From positions 1,364,001-1,428,000 of the forward strand of contig CP101406.1 of assembly GCA_024758765.1 (NCBI GenBank): a DNA stretch of 64,000 bases. Reading direction: 5' to 3'. Shown here piece after piece: positions 39,761 through 48,385 of this stretch. Below the pieces are notes generated by a model, which worked only from the letters and a program-made list of their open reading frames with translations, searched no databases and had not been told where the DNA came from. A program made the position numbers and the translations under genes. Source of the DNA: Mycobacterium sp. SVM_VP21 (GTDB lineage: Bacteria; Actinomycetota; Actinomycetes; Mycobacteriales; Mycobacteriaceae). How positions within the stretch are numbered: position 1 is the first letter of the stretch; every line of letters starts with the position of its first letter.

Positions 39761-41206
39761 CTATTGCCCGGTAGGCACCCAGTTGCCGTGGAATCCGGCG
39801 GGAACACGGTGCGGTAGGTGGATGCTCCCGACATCCTGCAGCGTGGCCGCATCCAGGATCGCCAGTTCGGTGGTGTCGGTCGAGCTGTCATAGACGAATC
39901 CCATCAGGACGCCGTCATCTTCGGCCGCGCCCGCTGTCTTCGGATGAAAGACGAACTCGCCTAACTGTTTTCCATCGCCGAATGCACGTGTCGCTGTCGA
40001 CCCGCCGACCAGGTCATGCTTGAGCAGTGTCGCGTCGGGGACCACGCCGTTGCCGATACTGACCGCGTAGCCGAACCGGTGCCGCTTGCCGACCAGTCGT
40101 TCGTCAACGCGGGGAAACTCCTGACCACGGTCGTCCACCCGGGATTCGCGGACCTTGCCGTCGGCTAGGTCGACGGTCCACCGCTCCAGCGTGGGCAGGC
40201 CCTCGGCGGGGCCACGCATCTCGGTGTCGAACATCTTCGGGTGCCGGACCACGTCGAGTACGACGGTGTCACCTTCGTCGTAGGCATTCATCGGATGGAA
40301 CACGTAGCAGGGCTCTACCTCGAACCACCGAACATCGGCATTGCCCCCCTCACGGGGCATAACCCCCACCCGCGCCGGGTATTTCGGGTTCCACCGATAC
40401 GGCATGGTGCGCACGCTGCTCTTCGGCATCGGCAACCGGGCCATGATCGGGTCCGGGATGCGCACCCGCCCGATCAGCGCCGACATAATTAGCCGCACCG
40501 GTAGCCGCAGACCCGGTGGCGCTGCGCCCTGAGCGACCTGGCGGGTGTCGAACGTGACCGGCAGGTCATAGAAGACGACGTGGTTCTCGGTCAGCGAGAA
40601 GTCGTGCATCATCGGCGATCCGGTGACCTCAACATCCACGGTGCGCCGCGCCCGGCCGTCCGTACCGATCACCGAGTACTGGACGCTGTTTCCGCGGTTG
40701 AACGCGTACGAAACAGCATGCAGCTCACCGGTGTCGGGGTCGCGTTTCGGATGCGCGGTGTACCCGCCCGACAGGGTGCCGTCGAAGTCGCAGGTGCCGA
40801 CGGTGTCCAGCTCGTCGGTCAGCTCGTAGCAGGAGATTCCGCCCTCGATCAGCGCGAGGGTTCGCCCGGCGTGGCCGATCACGTTGGTGTTGGCGCCGAT
40901 CCCGGACGGCCCGCCATGCCGACCGGGGCGCGGCGGTTCGCCGAGCGCGGCCGCGGTCTGCGGACCCCGCACGTAACGGTTGCGATACCACTCGGCCTTG
41001 CCGTCGCGAAGCCGCACGCCGTGGACCATGCCGTCACCGATGAACCAGTGATAGAACGCTGGGTCGATTTCGCCGACGGGGTTGGGCCCGTTGCGCAGGT
41101 AGCGCCCGTCCAGGTAGTCCGGGATGGACCCGGTCACCGCCAGCTCGGTGAGGGTGTACTCCTGCGCGATCGGCGCGAATCCGCCCTGCAGATAGGGATT
41201 GGTCAT
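39761..41206 (-). CDS. Carotenoid cleavage oxygenase
   Basis: 481 residues, RPE65/lignostilbene-dioxygenase family; Fe(II)- and O2-dependent cleavage of carotenoid or stilbene-like double bonds. The four iron-ligand His lie in GGYTAHPKRD, MMHDFSLTENHVV, YVFHPMNAYDEGD and GFHGNWVPTG (the C-terminal His). Start: GGAGGTG just upstream of ATG 41206; a longer frame to 41527 runs through the TetR gene. It diverges from a TetR regulator across a 57-bp region with two operator-like repeats, so it is probably inducible. Confidence 0.92.
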   Translation of the reverse strand: MTNPYLQGGFAPIAQEYTLTELAVTGSIPDYLDGRYLRNGPNPVGEIDPAFYHWFIGDGMVHGVRLRDGKAEWYRNRYVRGPQTAAALGEPPRPGRHGGPSGIGANTNVIGHAGRTLALIEGGISCYELTDELDTVGTCDFDGTLSGGYTAHPKRDPDTGELHAVSYAFNRGNSVQYSVIGTDGRARRTVDVEVTGSPMMHDFSLTENHVVFYDLPVTFDTRQVAQGAAPPGLRLPVRLIMSALIGRVRIPDPIMARLPMPKSSVRTMPYRWNPKYPARVGVMPREGGNADVRWFEVEPCYVFHPMNAYDEGDTVVLDVVRHPKMFDTEMRGPAEGLPTLERWTVDLADGKVRESRVDDRGQEFPRVDERLVGKRHRFGYAVSIGNGVVPDATLLKHDLVGGSTATRAFGDGKQLGEFVFHPKTAGAAEDDGVLMGFVYDSSTDTTELAILDAATLQDVGSIHLPHRVPAGFHGNWVPTGQ

Positions 41207-41222
41207 CGGACACCTCCGGTCC

Positions 41223-41257
41223 ATAACGATGTTATTCGCTATGTATAACACTGTTAT
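41223..41257. promoter_or_regulatory. Two ATAAC-N3-GTTAT operators
   Basis: ATAAC-GAT-GTTAT (41223-41235) and ATAAC-ACT-GTTAT (41245-41257) are both perfect 13-bp inverted repeats, 22 bp apart, filling the gap between the carotenoid oxygenase and its divergent TetR gene. Confidence 0.8.
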
Positions 41258-41263
41258 GGCACC

Positions 41264-41899
41264 ATGGCAAGGGTGAGCTTGAGCCCGCGCGATCGCCTGA
41301 TCGAGGCCGGTACCCGACTGCTGGACAGTGCCGGCCCCGAGTCTTTGCAGGCCCGGAAGGTTGCCGCCGAGATCGGAGCCTCCACCATGGCCGTCTACAC
41401 GCACTTCGGCGGGATGAACGGCCTGCTGGAGGCGATCGTCTCCGCCGCATTCGAACGTTTCGGCGCAGCGCTGGCGTCCGCCCCCAAGACCGACGATCCG
41501 ATGGCCGACTTCTTCGTCATGGGCCACGCCTATCGACAGTTCGCGCTAGCCAGCCCGCAGCGCTATCGGCTGATGTTCGGCCTCGCCGCACCGCAGAAGT
41601 TTCATGCTCCCGAGATGCCGGTGGCGACGGCGACCTTCAACCAACTCGTCACCGCGGTTGAGCGGATCGTCTCCACCGGCCGGGTCCGCGCGGACGACAC
41701 CGTCGAACTGGCGGGGCGAATCTGGAGCATGATTCACGGTGTGGTGCTGCTGGAACTTGTCGGCACGTTCGAGCAGGACGGCCGGGCCCTGACCCACATT
41801 CTCAGTCCGATGACCATCGACATGTTCGTCGGGATGGGCGACAGTCGGGAAAACGCCGAGTTATCGCTCCGGCGGGCGGCCGACGCGATTCGTCAGTGA
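41264..41899 (+). CDS. TetR-family regulator
   Basis: 211 residues. HTH: PRDRLIEAGTRLLDSAGPESLQARKVAAEIGASTMAVYTHFGGMNGLLEAIV. The C-terminal half matches WHG/TetR_C-type ligand domains (FALASPQRYRLMFGLAAP...GRIWSMIHGVVLLELVG). It probably represses itself and the divergent carotenoid oxygenase via the paired ATAAC-N3-GTTAT sites. Seven bases separate its stop from the convergent rmlA stop. Confidence 0.92.
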   Translation: MARVSLSPRDRLIEAGTRLLDSAGPESLQARKVAAEIGASTMAVYTHFGGMNGLLEAIVSAAFERFGAALASAPKTDDPMADFFVMGHAYRQFALASPQRYRLMFGLAAPQKFHAPEMPVATATFNQLVTAVERIVSTGRVRADDTVELAGRIWSMIHGVVLLELVGTFEQDGRALTHILSPMTIDMFVGMGDSRENAELSLRRAADAIRQ

Positions 41900-41907
41900 G
41901 CCACCCG

Positions 41908-42774
41908 TTACCGACGATCCAACAACCCGATCAGGTAGTCGCCATAGCCGGACTTGCACAGCCCCGCAGCACGGTCGGCGAGTGCGGCGTCGTCGATGAA
42001 ACCCATCCGCCAGGCCACCTCTTCGGGAACACCGATCTTGAGGCCCTGGCGGCGCTCGACAGTGCGGACGTAATCACCGGCGTCAAGCAGCGAGTCAAAA
42101 GTCCCGGTGTCCAGCCATGCGGTGCCCCGTGCCAGTGTCTCGACCGTGAGCCGGCCCTGATCGAGGTAGGTCTGGTTGATGTCGGTGATCTCGTACTCGC
42201 CGCGGGCGGAAGGCTTGAGGCCCTTCGCGATTTCGACGACGTCGTTGTCATAGAAGTACAGCCCGGGTATCGCGTAGTGGGAGCTGGGTGCCCTCGGCTT
42301 CTCCACTACCGACACCGCCGTACCGTCCCCGTCGAACTCAACCACACCATAGGCCGATGGGTCCGCCATCCAGTAGGCGAAAATAACTGCACCGGAAAGG
42401 GATTGGTGACGCCGCAGGCTGGTCCCCAAACCGGCGCCGTAGAAAATGTTGTCCCCCAACACCAGCGCGACAGAGTCGGTGCCGATGTGGTCGGCGCCGA
42501 TCACGAAAGCGCGCGCCAAACCATCGGGCTGCTCCTGGATGGCGTAGCTGATGTCGACTCCGAATGCGCTGCCGTCGCCCAGCAGTCGCTGGAAGGCAGG
42601 CGCGTCGTGACCGGTGGTGATCACCTGGATGTCCCGAATGCCCGCCAGCATCAGCGTGCACAGCGGGTAGTAGACCAGTGGCTTGTCGTACACCGGCAGC
42701 AGCTGCTTGCTCACGCCCATGGTGATCGGATGCAGGCGGGTGCCGGAGCCACCGGCCAGGATGATCCCGCGCAT
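41908..42774 (-). CDS. rmlA: Glucose-1-phosphate thymidylyltransferase
   Basis: 288 residues. It makes dTDP-glucose from Glc-1-P and dTTP, the first step to dTDP-rhamnose for the arabinogalactan linker. Signature [30 protein letters not shown] at the N-terminus, [28 protein letters not shown] and [14 protein letters not shown]. Full length. Rv0334 equivalent. Confidence 0.97.
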   Translation of the reverse strand: MRGIILAGGSGTRLHPITMGVSKQLLPVYDKPLVYYPLCTLMLAGIRDIQVITTGHDAPAFQRLLGDGSAFGVDISYAIQEQPDGLARAFVIGADHIGTDSVALVLGDNIFYGAGLGTSLRRHQSLSGAVIFAYWMADPSAYGVVEFDGDGTAVSVVEKPRAPSSHYAIPGLYFYDNDVVEIAKGLKPSARGEYEITDINQTYLDQGRLTVETLARGTAWLDTGTFDSLLDAGDYVRTVERRQGLKIGVPEEVAWRMGFIDDAALADRAAGLCKSGYGDYLIGLLDRR

Positions 42775-42851
42775 GCCGTTTAGCCTAACCGCGTTGATTG
42801 CGCGTGCGGCGCAGCCGGGCGACGCGGGCCGCCGCTATCGGACACAGCGGG

Positions 42852-43211
42852 CTAGTCGACCCGATCGGCTTCGTTGAGGTCCGTGGCAGCCAAGGCGCTG
42901 TCCAGGTCCTGGTGGCGGAACACCGCGGTGACGCGATCGTGTACCACCCGGAAGGCGACCGCCTGGGCTGCACCCGCCCCCGCGGGGATCAGTTCAGCCA
43001 CCACCACACCGTCGTGCACATACATCCGGCCGATTCCGGCGCTCACCTGCGCCGAAGCGGCCCACCCACGCAATGCCTGATGCCCCTGCCCGGCGCCGCC
43101 GACGTCGGCCACCTCGATGTCGTCACTGGACAGCTTTTCCAGGGTGTCCAGATCACCGGCGGCCAGGGCGTCGTGCCAGGCGAGGACCGTTGCGATCTCC
43201 GATGTGCTCAT
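42852..43211 (-). CDS. SnoaL/NTF2-like small protein
   Basis: 119 residues from ATG 43211. Pattern TSEIATVLAWHDALAAGDLDTLEKLSSDDIEVADVGG, then GWAASAQVSAGIGRMYVHDGVVVAEL and VAFRVVHDRVTAVFRHQDLDSALAA, is typical of the SnoaL-like cone fold. Catalytic role unknown. It follows the maleylpyruvate-isomerase-like gene on the same strand (22-bp gap), suggesting one operon. Confidence 0.8.
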   Translation of the reverse strand: MSTSEIATVLAWHDALAAGDLDTLEKLSSDDIEVADVGGAGQGHQALRGWAASAQVSAGIGRMYVHDGVVVAELIPAGAGAAQAVAFRVVHDRVTAVFRHQDLDSALAATDLNEADRVD

Positions 43212-43233
43212 GCTCGCCAAAACTACCGCCCGA

Positions 43234-43995
43234 TCAGAAAGCGGTGTGGTCGACCCAGTTCTGCCACACCGCGGCGTCGCCGAAGATCGCGATGTCGGTA
43301 TCGGCCACCGGTACCCGGCGCATCACCGCCAAAAACAGGTCGCGGGCCGAACCCCTTAGGGCCACCGAACCTTTGCCGTGCTCGTGCGACCAGCTCACCG
43401 TGTCGGTCCCAGCCGGCCGGCTGATGGTCCACTCCCCTGCCGACCCGAGGCCGTCATCGGTGGCGTGCAGGTGCACGCTGTGGCCGTCGGCCAGCGGCAA
43501 CGCTGGTCCGTTGCGCGCGATCAGTGCGGGGATCAGGTCCAGCAACTCGCCGATCCCGTCGGCGGCCAGCTCCGGTGACAGCGCAAAGTCACCCCCGAGC
43601 GCCAGCGCGGCATCGGCGCGGTGCACGGTCGCCTCGTGCAGCCGGCGGCGCACCCACCAGGAGGCCGGGCGGGGTCCCATGAACGTCCACGCCGGCGTGT
43701 CCGGCCCACTGTGGGCGACGGCGTCCAACACCCGTTGCGCGCCGTCGTGCAGCCAGTCAAGAGCTGGGTCCGGCTCGGCGGGCGGCTTGCCGTCGACGAC
43801 CTCACGCGGGTCCAGGGGACCGTCCATACGATCGGCGATGATTTGTGCGGCCCAACGGTTTCCGCGCCCGAAGTGCCGGAACAGTTGCGTGAGATTCCAC
43901 TCCGGGCAGGTGGGGATCGCCAACTGCGGATCGCCGGCGCGGATCAGCTCCCCGAACGCGCGCGTCTCATCGACCAATGCTGCGGCGTAGTCCAC
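43234..43995 (-). CDS. Maleylpyruvate isomerase-like (mycothiol-dependent) protein
   Basis: 253 residues, DinB/MDMPI superfamily. The N-terminal domain has CPEWNLTQLFRHFGRGNRWAAQII and the metal-binding-type RRRLHEATVHRADAALALGG. A C-terminal MDMPI domain follows (HSVHLHATDDGLGSAGEWTISRPAG...VALRGSARDLFLAVMRRVPV). His in FRHFGR, LHEATVHRAD are expected metal ligands. Such proteins use mycothiol in transfer or isomerisation reactions; substrate unknown. GTG start. Confidence 0.85.
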   Translation of the reverse strand: MDYAAALVDETRAFGELIRAGDPQLAIPTCPEWNLTQLFRHFGRGNRWAAQIIADRMDGPLDPREVVDGKPPAEPDPALDWLHDGAQRVLDAVAHSGPDTPAWTFMGPRPASWWVRRRLHEATVHRADAALALGGDFALSPELAADGIGELLDLIPALIARNGPALPLADGHSVHLHATDDGLGSAGEWTISRPAGTDTVSWSHEHGKGSVALRGSARDLFLAVMRRVPVADTDIAIFGDAAVWQNWVDHTAF

Positions 43996-44024
43996 GCCGT
44001 CAGGCTAGTGGATTCTGGGCGGGC

Positions 44025-45812
44025 TCAGAAGGGCCAGCCACCTTTGCCGCCACCATCGCCATGGCCGCCGCCTCCGCCACCGCCGAGGCCCGGGAACCAG
44101 GAGCCGCCACCACCGCCGCGGCCGGCACCGTTGCTACCGCCGAGGCCCGGGAACCACGGATTCCCGCCACCGCCGTTACCACCGATGCCAGGCAGCCAGG
44201 GTGAGGGGTTGCCGCCCTTCTTGCCACCACCATCGTTGTCGGGCAGCCAAGACGGGTTGCCGCCCTTCTTGCCACCACCATCGTTGTCGGGCAGCCAAGA
44301 TGGATTGCCGCCCTTCTTGCCGCCGCCGTTGTTGTTGTCCGGCAGCCAGGACGGGTTGCCGCCGTTGTTGGACGGCGGCCGGAAGATCGGCGGTAGCTCG
44401 GGTTGCTGGATCGGAGGTGGCGCGGGGGCCGGTGCAGCCGGGGCCGGTGCCTCGACCGGCGCGGGCACCTGGATGGGCACCGGAATCGGTATCGGCACCG
44501 GGGCCACCGGCGCGGGTGCCGGGGGTGGAGCCGCAGGTGCAGGCGCCGGAGCCGCCGGGGCGGGAGCCGGCGCTGCCGGCGCAGGAGCCGGCACGGCCGG
44601 AGCCGGTCGCGCGACCGGGACCTCGGTGACGGGCGGGGCCGCCGGAGGCGGCGCGGGCGCAGGTGGAGGCGCCGCTTCGGGGACAGGCGCCGGGGCCGGC
44701 GCCTGCTGGGTGGGGACCACGATGTGCCCGGTGGGCGGCGGGTGATCTGCGGCGGTAGGCCGGATGCTGACCGCCAGCGCCACCACCAGGCTGGAGACCC
44801 CGACGACGAAGAACGCCGCCAGCCCGCTGCCGGCCAGCAGGAAGGGCCTGCGGCGCCGCGCAGGCTTGCTGTCGTCGAACTGATCCACCCCGGAACTCGG
44901 CGGGCGATCGTCGTCGTCCTCGATGACGGTGCCGTCAAAGCCGTCAGCGGCGACCAGGCTCAGGTAGCCACTGTCAGTGGTGTCGTCCGAAACCGCGCTG
45001 TAGGCCAGCGCGTACTCGCCCATGGTGGCGTCATAGTCGGTTCGGTAGGCCTGGGAGGAGTAGCCGAGTGCCACCAGGTCCGGGTCGATCACACCGGTGC
45101 CCGGGTCGCGTGCCCACGCCAGCGCCGACGTCGAGGAATCGAACAGCGGCGCGTGGGCACTGGCCAGCGCCGCGCCACGCGCCAGCGCGGTTTCGGGCTC
45201 CTCGGGCACGCTGACCGGAATGGCACTGACCGCGTCCAACTCCGGCTTGACCAAGCCGACGTTGACTCCGGAACCGACCACGAACAAGCCGTCGGGGCGC
45301 GATGACAGGCGCCCCGCCTGGGCGGCCAGACGGGTCAGCTCACCCACCGCGGCGGCGTCATCGGAGGGCAGGGCCACCCGCTGCACCTCGGCGATCGAGC
45401 CGTCTGATGAGTTGACGACCGCCAGGGTCGCGCCGTCCGGCTCGATGAACATCAGCGCGGTCCGCTCGTAACCGACCGACCCGCCTACCGTCTGTGCCAG
45501 GGCGGCGGCCGCCAAGAACGCCGACACCAGCATCACGTTCTCGACCCGGTGGCCGGCCAGCGCGTCGCGCAGCTGGCCCGCTTGCAGCTGGTTGGCGACG
45601 GTCACCCCGGTCGAGGCCAGTCGGTAGCCGTTCTCTCGCGCACTTTCCTGGGTGCCGAGGATGGCCGACACGACCTGGTCGGGGAACACCAGCTCGTCGG
45701 CGTCCACCTCGAATCCGTCCTCGTCGACGGTCACGCCACCAGCGCGTTCCCCCTCGACGAGGACCATACGTACCGATGGCGGTGCCATCGAGACCCCCAG
45801 AACGATGTCCAC
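44025..45812 (-). CDS. Large Pro/Gly-rich membrane protein with degenerate Hsp70-like N-terminal region (Rv0312-like)
   Basis: 595 residues. Residues 1-225 form a conserved domain (starts MDIVLGVSMAPPSVRMVLVEGERAGG; DGLFVVGSGVNVGLVKPEL; ALARGAALASAHAP), whose order resembles an actin/Hsp70-type nucleotide fold though without clear phosphate loops. One helix (FLLAGSGLAAFFVVGVSSLVVALAV) near 330, then about 100 residues of Ala/Pro repeats. The end has three repeats of NPSWLPDNDGGGKKGG followed by Gly-rich WFPGLGG units. GGAGGAGG precedes the GTG start. Paralogue upstream at 45880. Function unknown; possibly surface-exposed tail. Confidence 0.75.
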   Translation of the reverse strand: MDIVLGVSMAPPSVRMVLVEGERAGGVTVDEDGFEVDADELVFPDQVVSAILGTQESARENGYRLASTGVTVANQLQAGQLRDALAGHRVENVMLVSAFLAAAALAQTVGGSVGYERTALMFIEPDGATLAVVNSSDGSIAEVQRVALPSDDAAAVGELTRLAAQAGRLSSRPDGLFVVGSGVNVGLVKPELDAVSAIPVSVPEEPETALARGAALASAHAPLFDSSTSALAWARDPGTGVIDPDLVALGYSSQAYRTDYDATMGEYALAYSAVSDDTTDSGYLSLVAADGFDGTVIEDDDDRPPSSGVDQFDDSKPARRRRPFLLAGSGLAAFFVVGVSSLVVALAVSIRPTAADHPPPTGHIVVPTQQAPAPAPVPEAAPPPAPAPPPAAPPVTEVPVARPAPAVPAPAPAAPAPAPAAPAPAPAAPPPAPAPVAPVPIPIPVPIQVPAPVEAPAPAAPAPAPPPIQQPELPPIFRPPSNNGGNPSWLPDNNNGGGKKGGNPSWLPDNDGGGKKGGNPSWLPDNDGGGKKGGNPSPWLPGIGGNGGGGNPWFPGLGGSNGAGRGGGGGSWFPGLGGGGGGGHGDGGGKGGWPF

Positions 45813-45879
45813 CGCACCTCCTCCACTAGGACCGGCGAATTATTAGCCCATCTTACGACTGTGGGATGTGAATCCCCAC

Positions 45880-47406
45880 TCAGAAATGAAGCCCAGGCAG
45901 CGGGAACGGGAAGCCACCGCCACCAGGACCACGCGGCCCGCCACCAGGGCCGCCGCCGGGGCCATGACCACCTCCCGGACCGGGACCCCAGCCGCCACCT
46001 CCCGGACCGGGACCCCAGCCGCCACCTCCCCAACCGCCCCGGGGCGGGCCGAAGAGCGGCGGACCGCCGGGCAGGCCGGGAATCCCCAGGTTGGGCAGCG
46101 GTGGGGGCGGGAGCGCCGGAGGCGGTGGGGGCGGGAACGCTGGAGGCGGCGGAGCCGGTGCCACCGGTAGGGGCGCCGGTGCCCGCGGCGCTGGTGCCTG
46201 CGGCGCTGGTGCCTGCGGGACCGGAGCGGGCGCGGGCGCTCGCGGCGGAGCCGGTTCACCGGCCGGGGCGGGTGGGGCCGCCGGAGGCGCGGGCGCGGGC
46301 GTGACCACGGCCGCCGGCGGATGGCTGACGACATTGGCCCGCACGTCGGGACGGTGCTGATTTGCCGCCCGCATCCCCACGGCCAACGCGATCGCCAAGC
46401 CCAGCACCCCGATCACGAACAGCGCCGCAACCCCGCCGGTGACCAGCATCGGCTTGCGCTCCCGCGGCTGAATCCCGGTGCTGAAGTCCAGCATCCGGGA
46501 GTCGACGAGTTCGGCATCGTCGGCGAGATCCGGCAGCGCGCCACCGAGAACCACGCCGCTGTCCGACAGCGCGCTGTAGGCCAGCGGCTCGTTGTCGGCG
46601 GTGACGTTGTAGTCCACGTCGTCGTAGTTCACCCCGCCGGGCGCGACGTACGCGTAGCCGGCGCTGGCTAGCGCGGGGTCCAGTTCACCGGTCCCCGGGT
46701 CCTGTGCCCAGGCCTGTGCCCGAGTGGAGGACGAGAACAGTGGGGCATGCGCGCTGGCCAGCGCGGCCCCGCGGGCCAACGCCATGTCCGGTTCCTCGGG
46801 CACGCTGACCGGCAACGGGCTGACCTTGTCCAATTCCGGCTTGATCATCGCCACGTTCACACCCGAGCCCACCACGAACAGGCCGTCGGGGTTCGACTCG
46901 AGCCGCTGCGCACCGGCGGCCAGTTCGGCGATCTCGCCGACCGCGCTCGCGTCGTCGTTGGACAGCGGCTGGCGGTGAATCTCGGTGATCGAGCCGTCAT
47001 CAGAGTTCACAACGGCCAAGGTGGCGGCTTCCGGCTCGACGAACAGCAGCGCAGTCCGCGTGTAACGCGTGGCACTACCCACCGACTGGGCCAGCGCCGC
47101 CGCGGCAAGAAACGCCGACACGAGCATCACGTTTTCGACCTTGCGGCCGGCCAACGCCGCACGCAGCGCATCCGCCTCGGCCGGATCACTCCAGGTCACA
47201 CCGGTGGAACTGAGCTCGTAGCCGCCCTCCCGGGCGCCCTCACGGGTGCCCAGGATCGCCGACACCACCCGCTCTGGCGCGGTTTGGGCACCATCCACCA
47301 CGTCGAAGTCGTCGTGTTCCACGGTGACCCCGTCGGCGCTCTCGCCTTCCACCAACACCATGCGGACCGCCGAGGGTGCCACCGACACCCCAAGAACGAT
47401 CTCCAC
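45880..47406 (-). CDS. Paralogue of the Rv0312-like Pro/Gly-rich membrane protein
   Basis: 508 residues, same plan: domain 1-225 (MEIVLGVSVAPSAVRMVLVEGESADG; GLFVVGSGVNVAMIKPELDK; ALARGAALASAHAP), one helix (VTGGVAALFVIGVLGLAIALAVGM), a Pro-rich stretch with PPPP runs, and a Gly/Pro/Trp-rich tail with GGGWGPGPG repeats ending FPFPLPGLHF. The conserved halves are clearly homologous to the neighbour, while the tails differ, so tails evolve fast. GGGGAGG precedes the GTG start. Tandem with 67-bp gap, likely co-transcribed. Function unknown. Confidence 0.75.
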   Translation of the reverse strand: MEIVLGVSVAPSAVRMVLVEGESADGVTVEHDDFDVVDGAQTAPERVVSAILGTREGAREGGYELSSTGVTWSDPAEADALRAALAGRKVENVMLVSAFLAAAALAQSVGSATRYTRTALLFVEPEAATLAVVNSDDGSITEIHRQPLSNDDASAVGEIAELAAGAQRLESNPDGLFVVGSGVNVAMIKPELDKVSPLPVSVPEEPDMALARGAALASAHAPLFSSSTRAQAWAQDPGTGELDPALASAGYAYVAPGGVNYDDVDYNVTADNEPLAYSALSDSGVVLGGALPDLADDAELVDSRMLDFSTGIQPRERKPMLVTGGVAALFVIGVLGLAIALAVGMRAANQHRPDVRANVVSHPPAAVVTPAPAPPAAPPAPAGEPAPPRAPAPAPVPQAPAPQAPAPRAPAPLPVAPAPPPPAFPPPPPPALPPPPLPNLGIPGLPGGPPLFGPPRGGWGGGGWGPGPGGGGWGPGPGGGHGPGGGPGGGPRGPGGGGFPFPLPGLHF

Positions 47407-47515
47407 GAAACCTCCCCGGCTACTGCCAATCGGCCAGGCATGCGGGCCGAACCCCCACCAGGGCTGGCCGCTACCGGCTTCATCGCAGCCGCGAGGCGGC
47501 GATCAGGTCCGAGGG

Positions 47516-48088
47516 CTAACCGGACTTGATGAAGTTCTGGTACGAGCGGGACGGCGTCGGCCCGCGCTGGCCCTGATATTTCGACCCTACGCGCGTACTG
47601 CCGTAAGGGTGCTCCGCCGGACTGGTCAGCCGCAGCAGACACAGCTGGCCGATCTTCATACCCGGCCACAATGTGATCGGCAGGTTTGCCACGTTGGAAA
47701 GCTCCAAGGTGATGTGCCCGGAGAAGCCGGGGTCGATGAAACCCGCGGTGGAATGGGTCAACAGGCCGAGCCGGCCCAGGCTTGATTTGCCCTCCAGCCG
47801 GCCGGCCAGATCCTCCGGCAGGGTGCAGCACTCCAGGGTGGAGCCCAGCACGAACTCACCGGGATGCAACACGAACGGCTCGCCGGGTTTGGGTTCGACC
47901 AGCGTGGTCAGCTCGTCTTGCTGTTTGGCCGGGTCAATGTGGGTGTAGCGGGTGTTGTTGAACACCCGGAACAGGCTGTCGAGGCGGACGTCCACACTGG
48001 ACGGCTGTACCAGCGCGTCGTCGAACGGGTCGATGCCCAGCCGGCCAGCAGCGATTTCGGCCCGCAGATCGCGATCGGAAAGCAGCAC
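47516..48088 (-). CDS. dcd: dCTP deaminase (dUMP-forming)
   Basis: 190 residues, the length of the mycobacterial enzyme. It makes dUMP from dCTP (bifunctional dCTP deaminase/dUTPase in M. tuberculosis). Signature: [66 protein letters not shown]. Start: GTG 48088 ([23 protein letters not shown]) agrees with M. tuberculosis Dcd; longer extension rejected. It diverges from tRNA-Gly as at the Rv0321 locus. Confidence 0.96.
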   Translation of the reverse strand: MLLSDRDLRAEIAAGRLGIDPFDDALVQPSSVDVRLDSLFRVFNNTRYTHIDPAKQQDELTTLVEPKPGEPFVLHPGEFVLGSTLECCTLPEDLAGRLEGKSSLGRLGLLTHSTAGFIDPGFSGHITLELSNVANLPITLWPGMKIGQLCLLRLTSPAEHPYGSTRVGSKYQGQRGPTPSRSYQNFIKSG

Positions 48089-48120
48089 GGCACGAGCGTA
48101 TCCGCTGAACTCAGCCCCTA

Positions 48121-48182
48121 GGCGAGCAGACACAGAATCGCACCGAGCACTCCCCAGACGTGCGATTTTGCGACTGCTCGCC
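48121..48182. repeat. Imperfect 23-bp inverted repeat between dcd and tRNA-Gly
   Basis: GGCGAGCAGACACAGAATCG plus CAC (48121-48143) pairs with 48160-48182 with three mismatches. The left arm is shared with the hairpin at 17666-17727. Here it lies between divergent genes, so a terminator role is less obvious. Confidence 0.75.
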
Positions 48183-48232
48183 GGAGTGGACGAGGCGTTT
48201 GGCGCGGGATGCTAGCCTTCCAAGGCACCAGT

Positions 48233-48306
48233 GCCGATGTAGTTCAATGGCAGAACATCAGCTTCCCAAGCTGAATACGCGGGTTCGATTCCCGTCATCG
48301 GCTCCA
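48233..48306 (+). tRNA. tRNA-Gly (anticodon CCC), with encoded CCA
   Basis: Acceptor stem GCCGATG pairs with CATCGGC; D arm GTTC/GAAC; anticodon stem TCAGC/GCTGA enclosing loop TTCCCAA, giving anticodon CCC; T arm CGGGT-TCGATTC-CCG; discriminator T then CCA. Its 3' half from 48270 is the attachment site of the adjacent satellite. Confidence 0.95.
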
Positions 48307-48307
48307 T
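48270..48307. other. Left attachment site (attL) in tRNA-Gly 3' end
   Basis: A 38-bp sequence starting GCTGAATACGCGGGTTCGAT is repeated exactly at 56310-56347. It covers the anticodon stem 3' side, T arm and acceptor of the tRNA, the usual target of tyrosine integrases, and restores the tRNA after insertion. Confidence 0.93.
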
Positions 48308-48385
48308 ACATGCAGGTCAGAGAGTTTTGGAAGTTTGCCAGCAAACTCGCATCCTCGAAATACCGTACTTTCCCCGTAAATTGGT

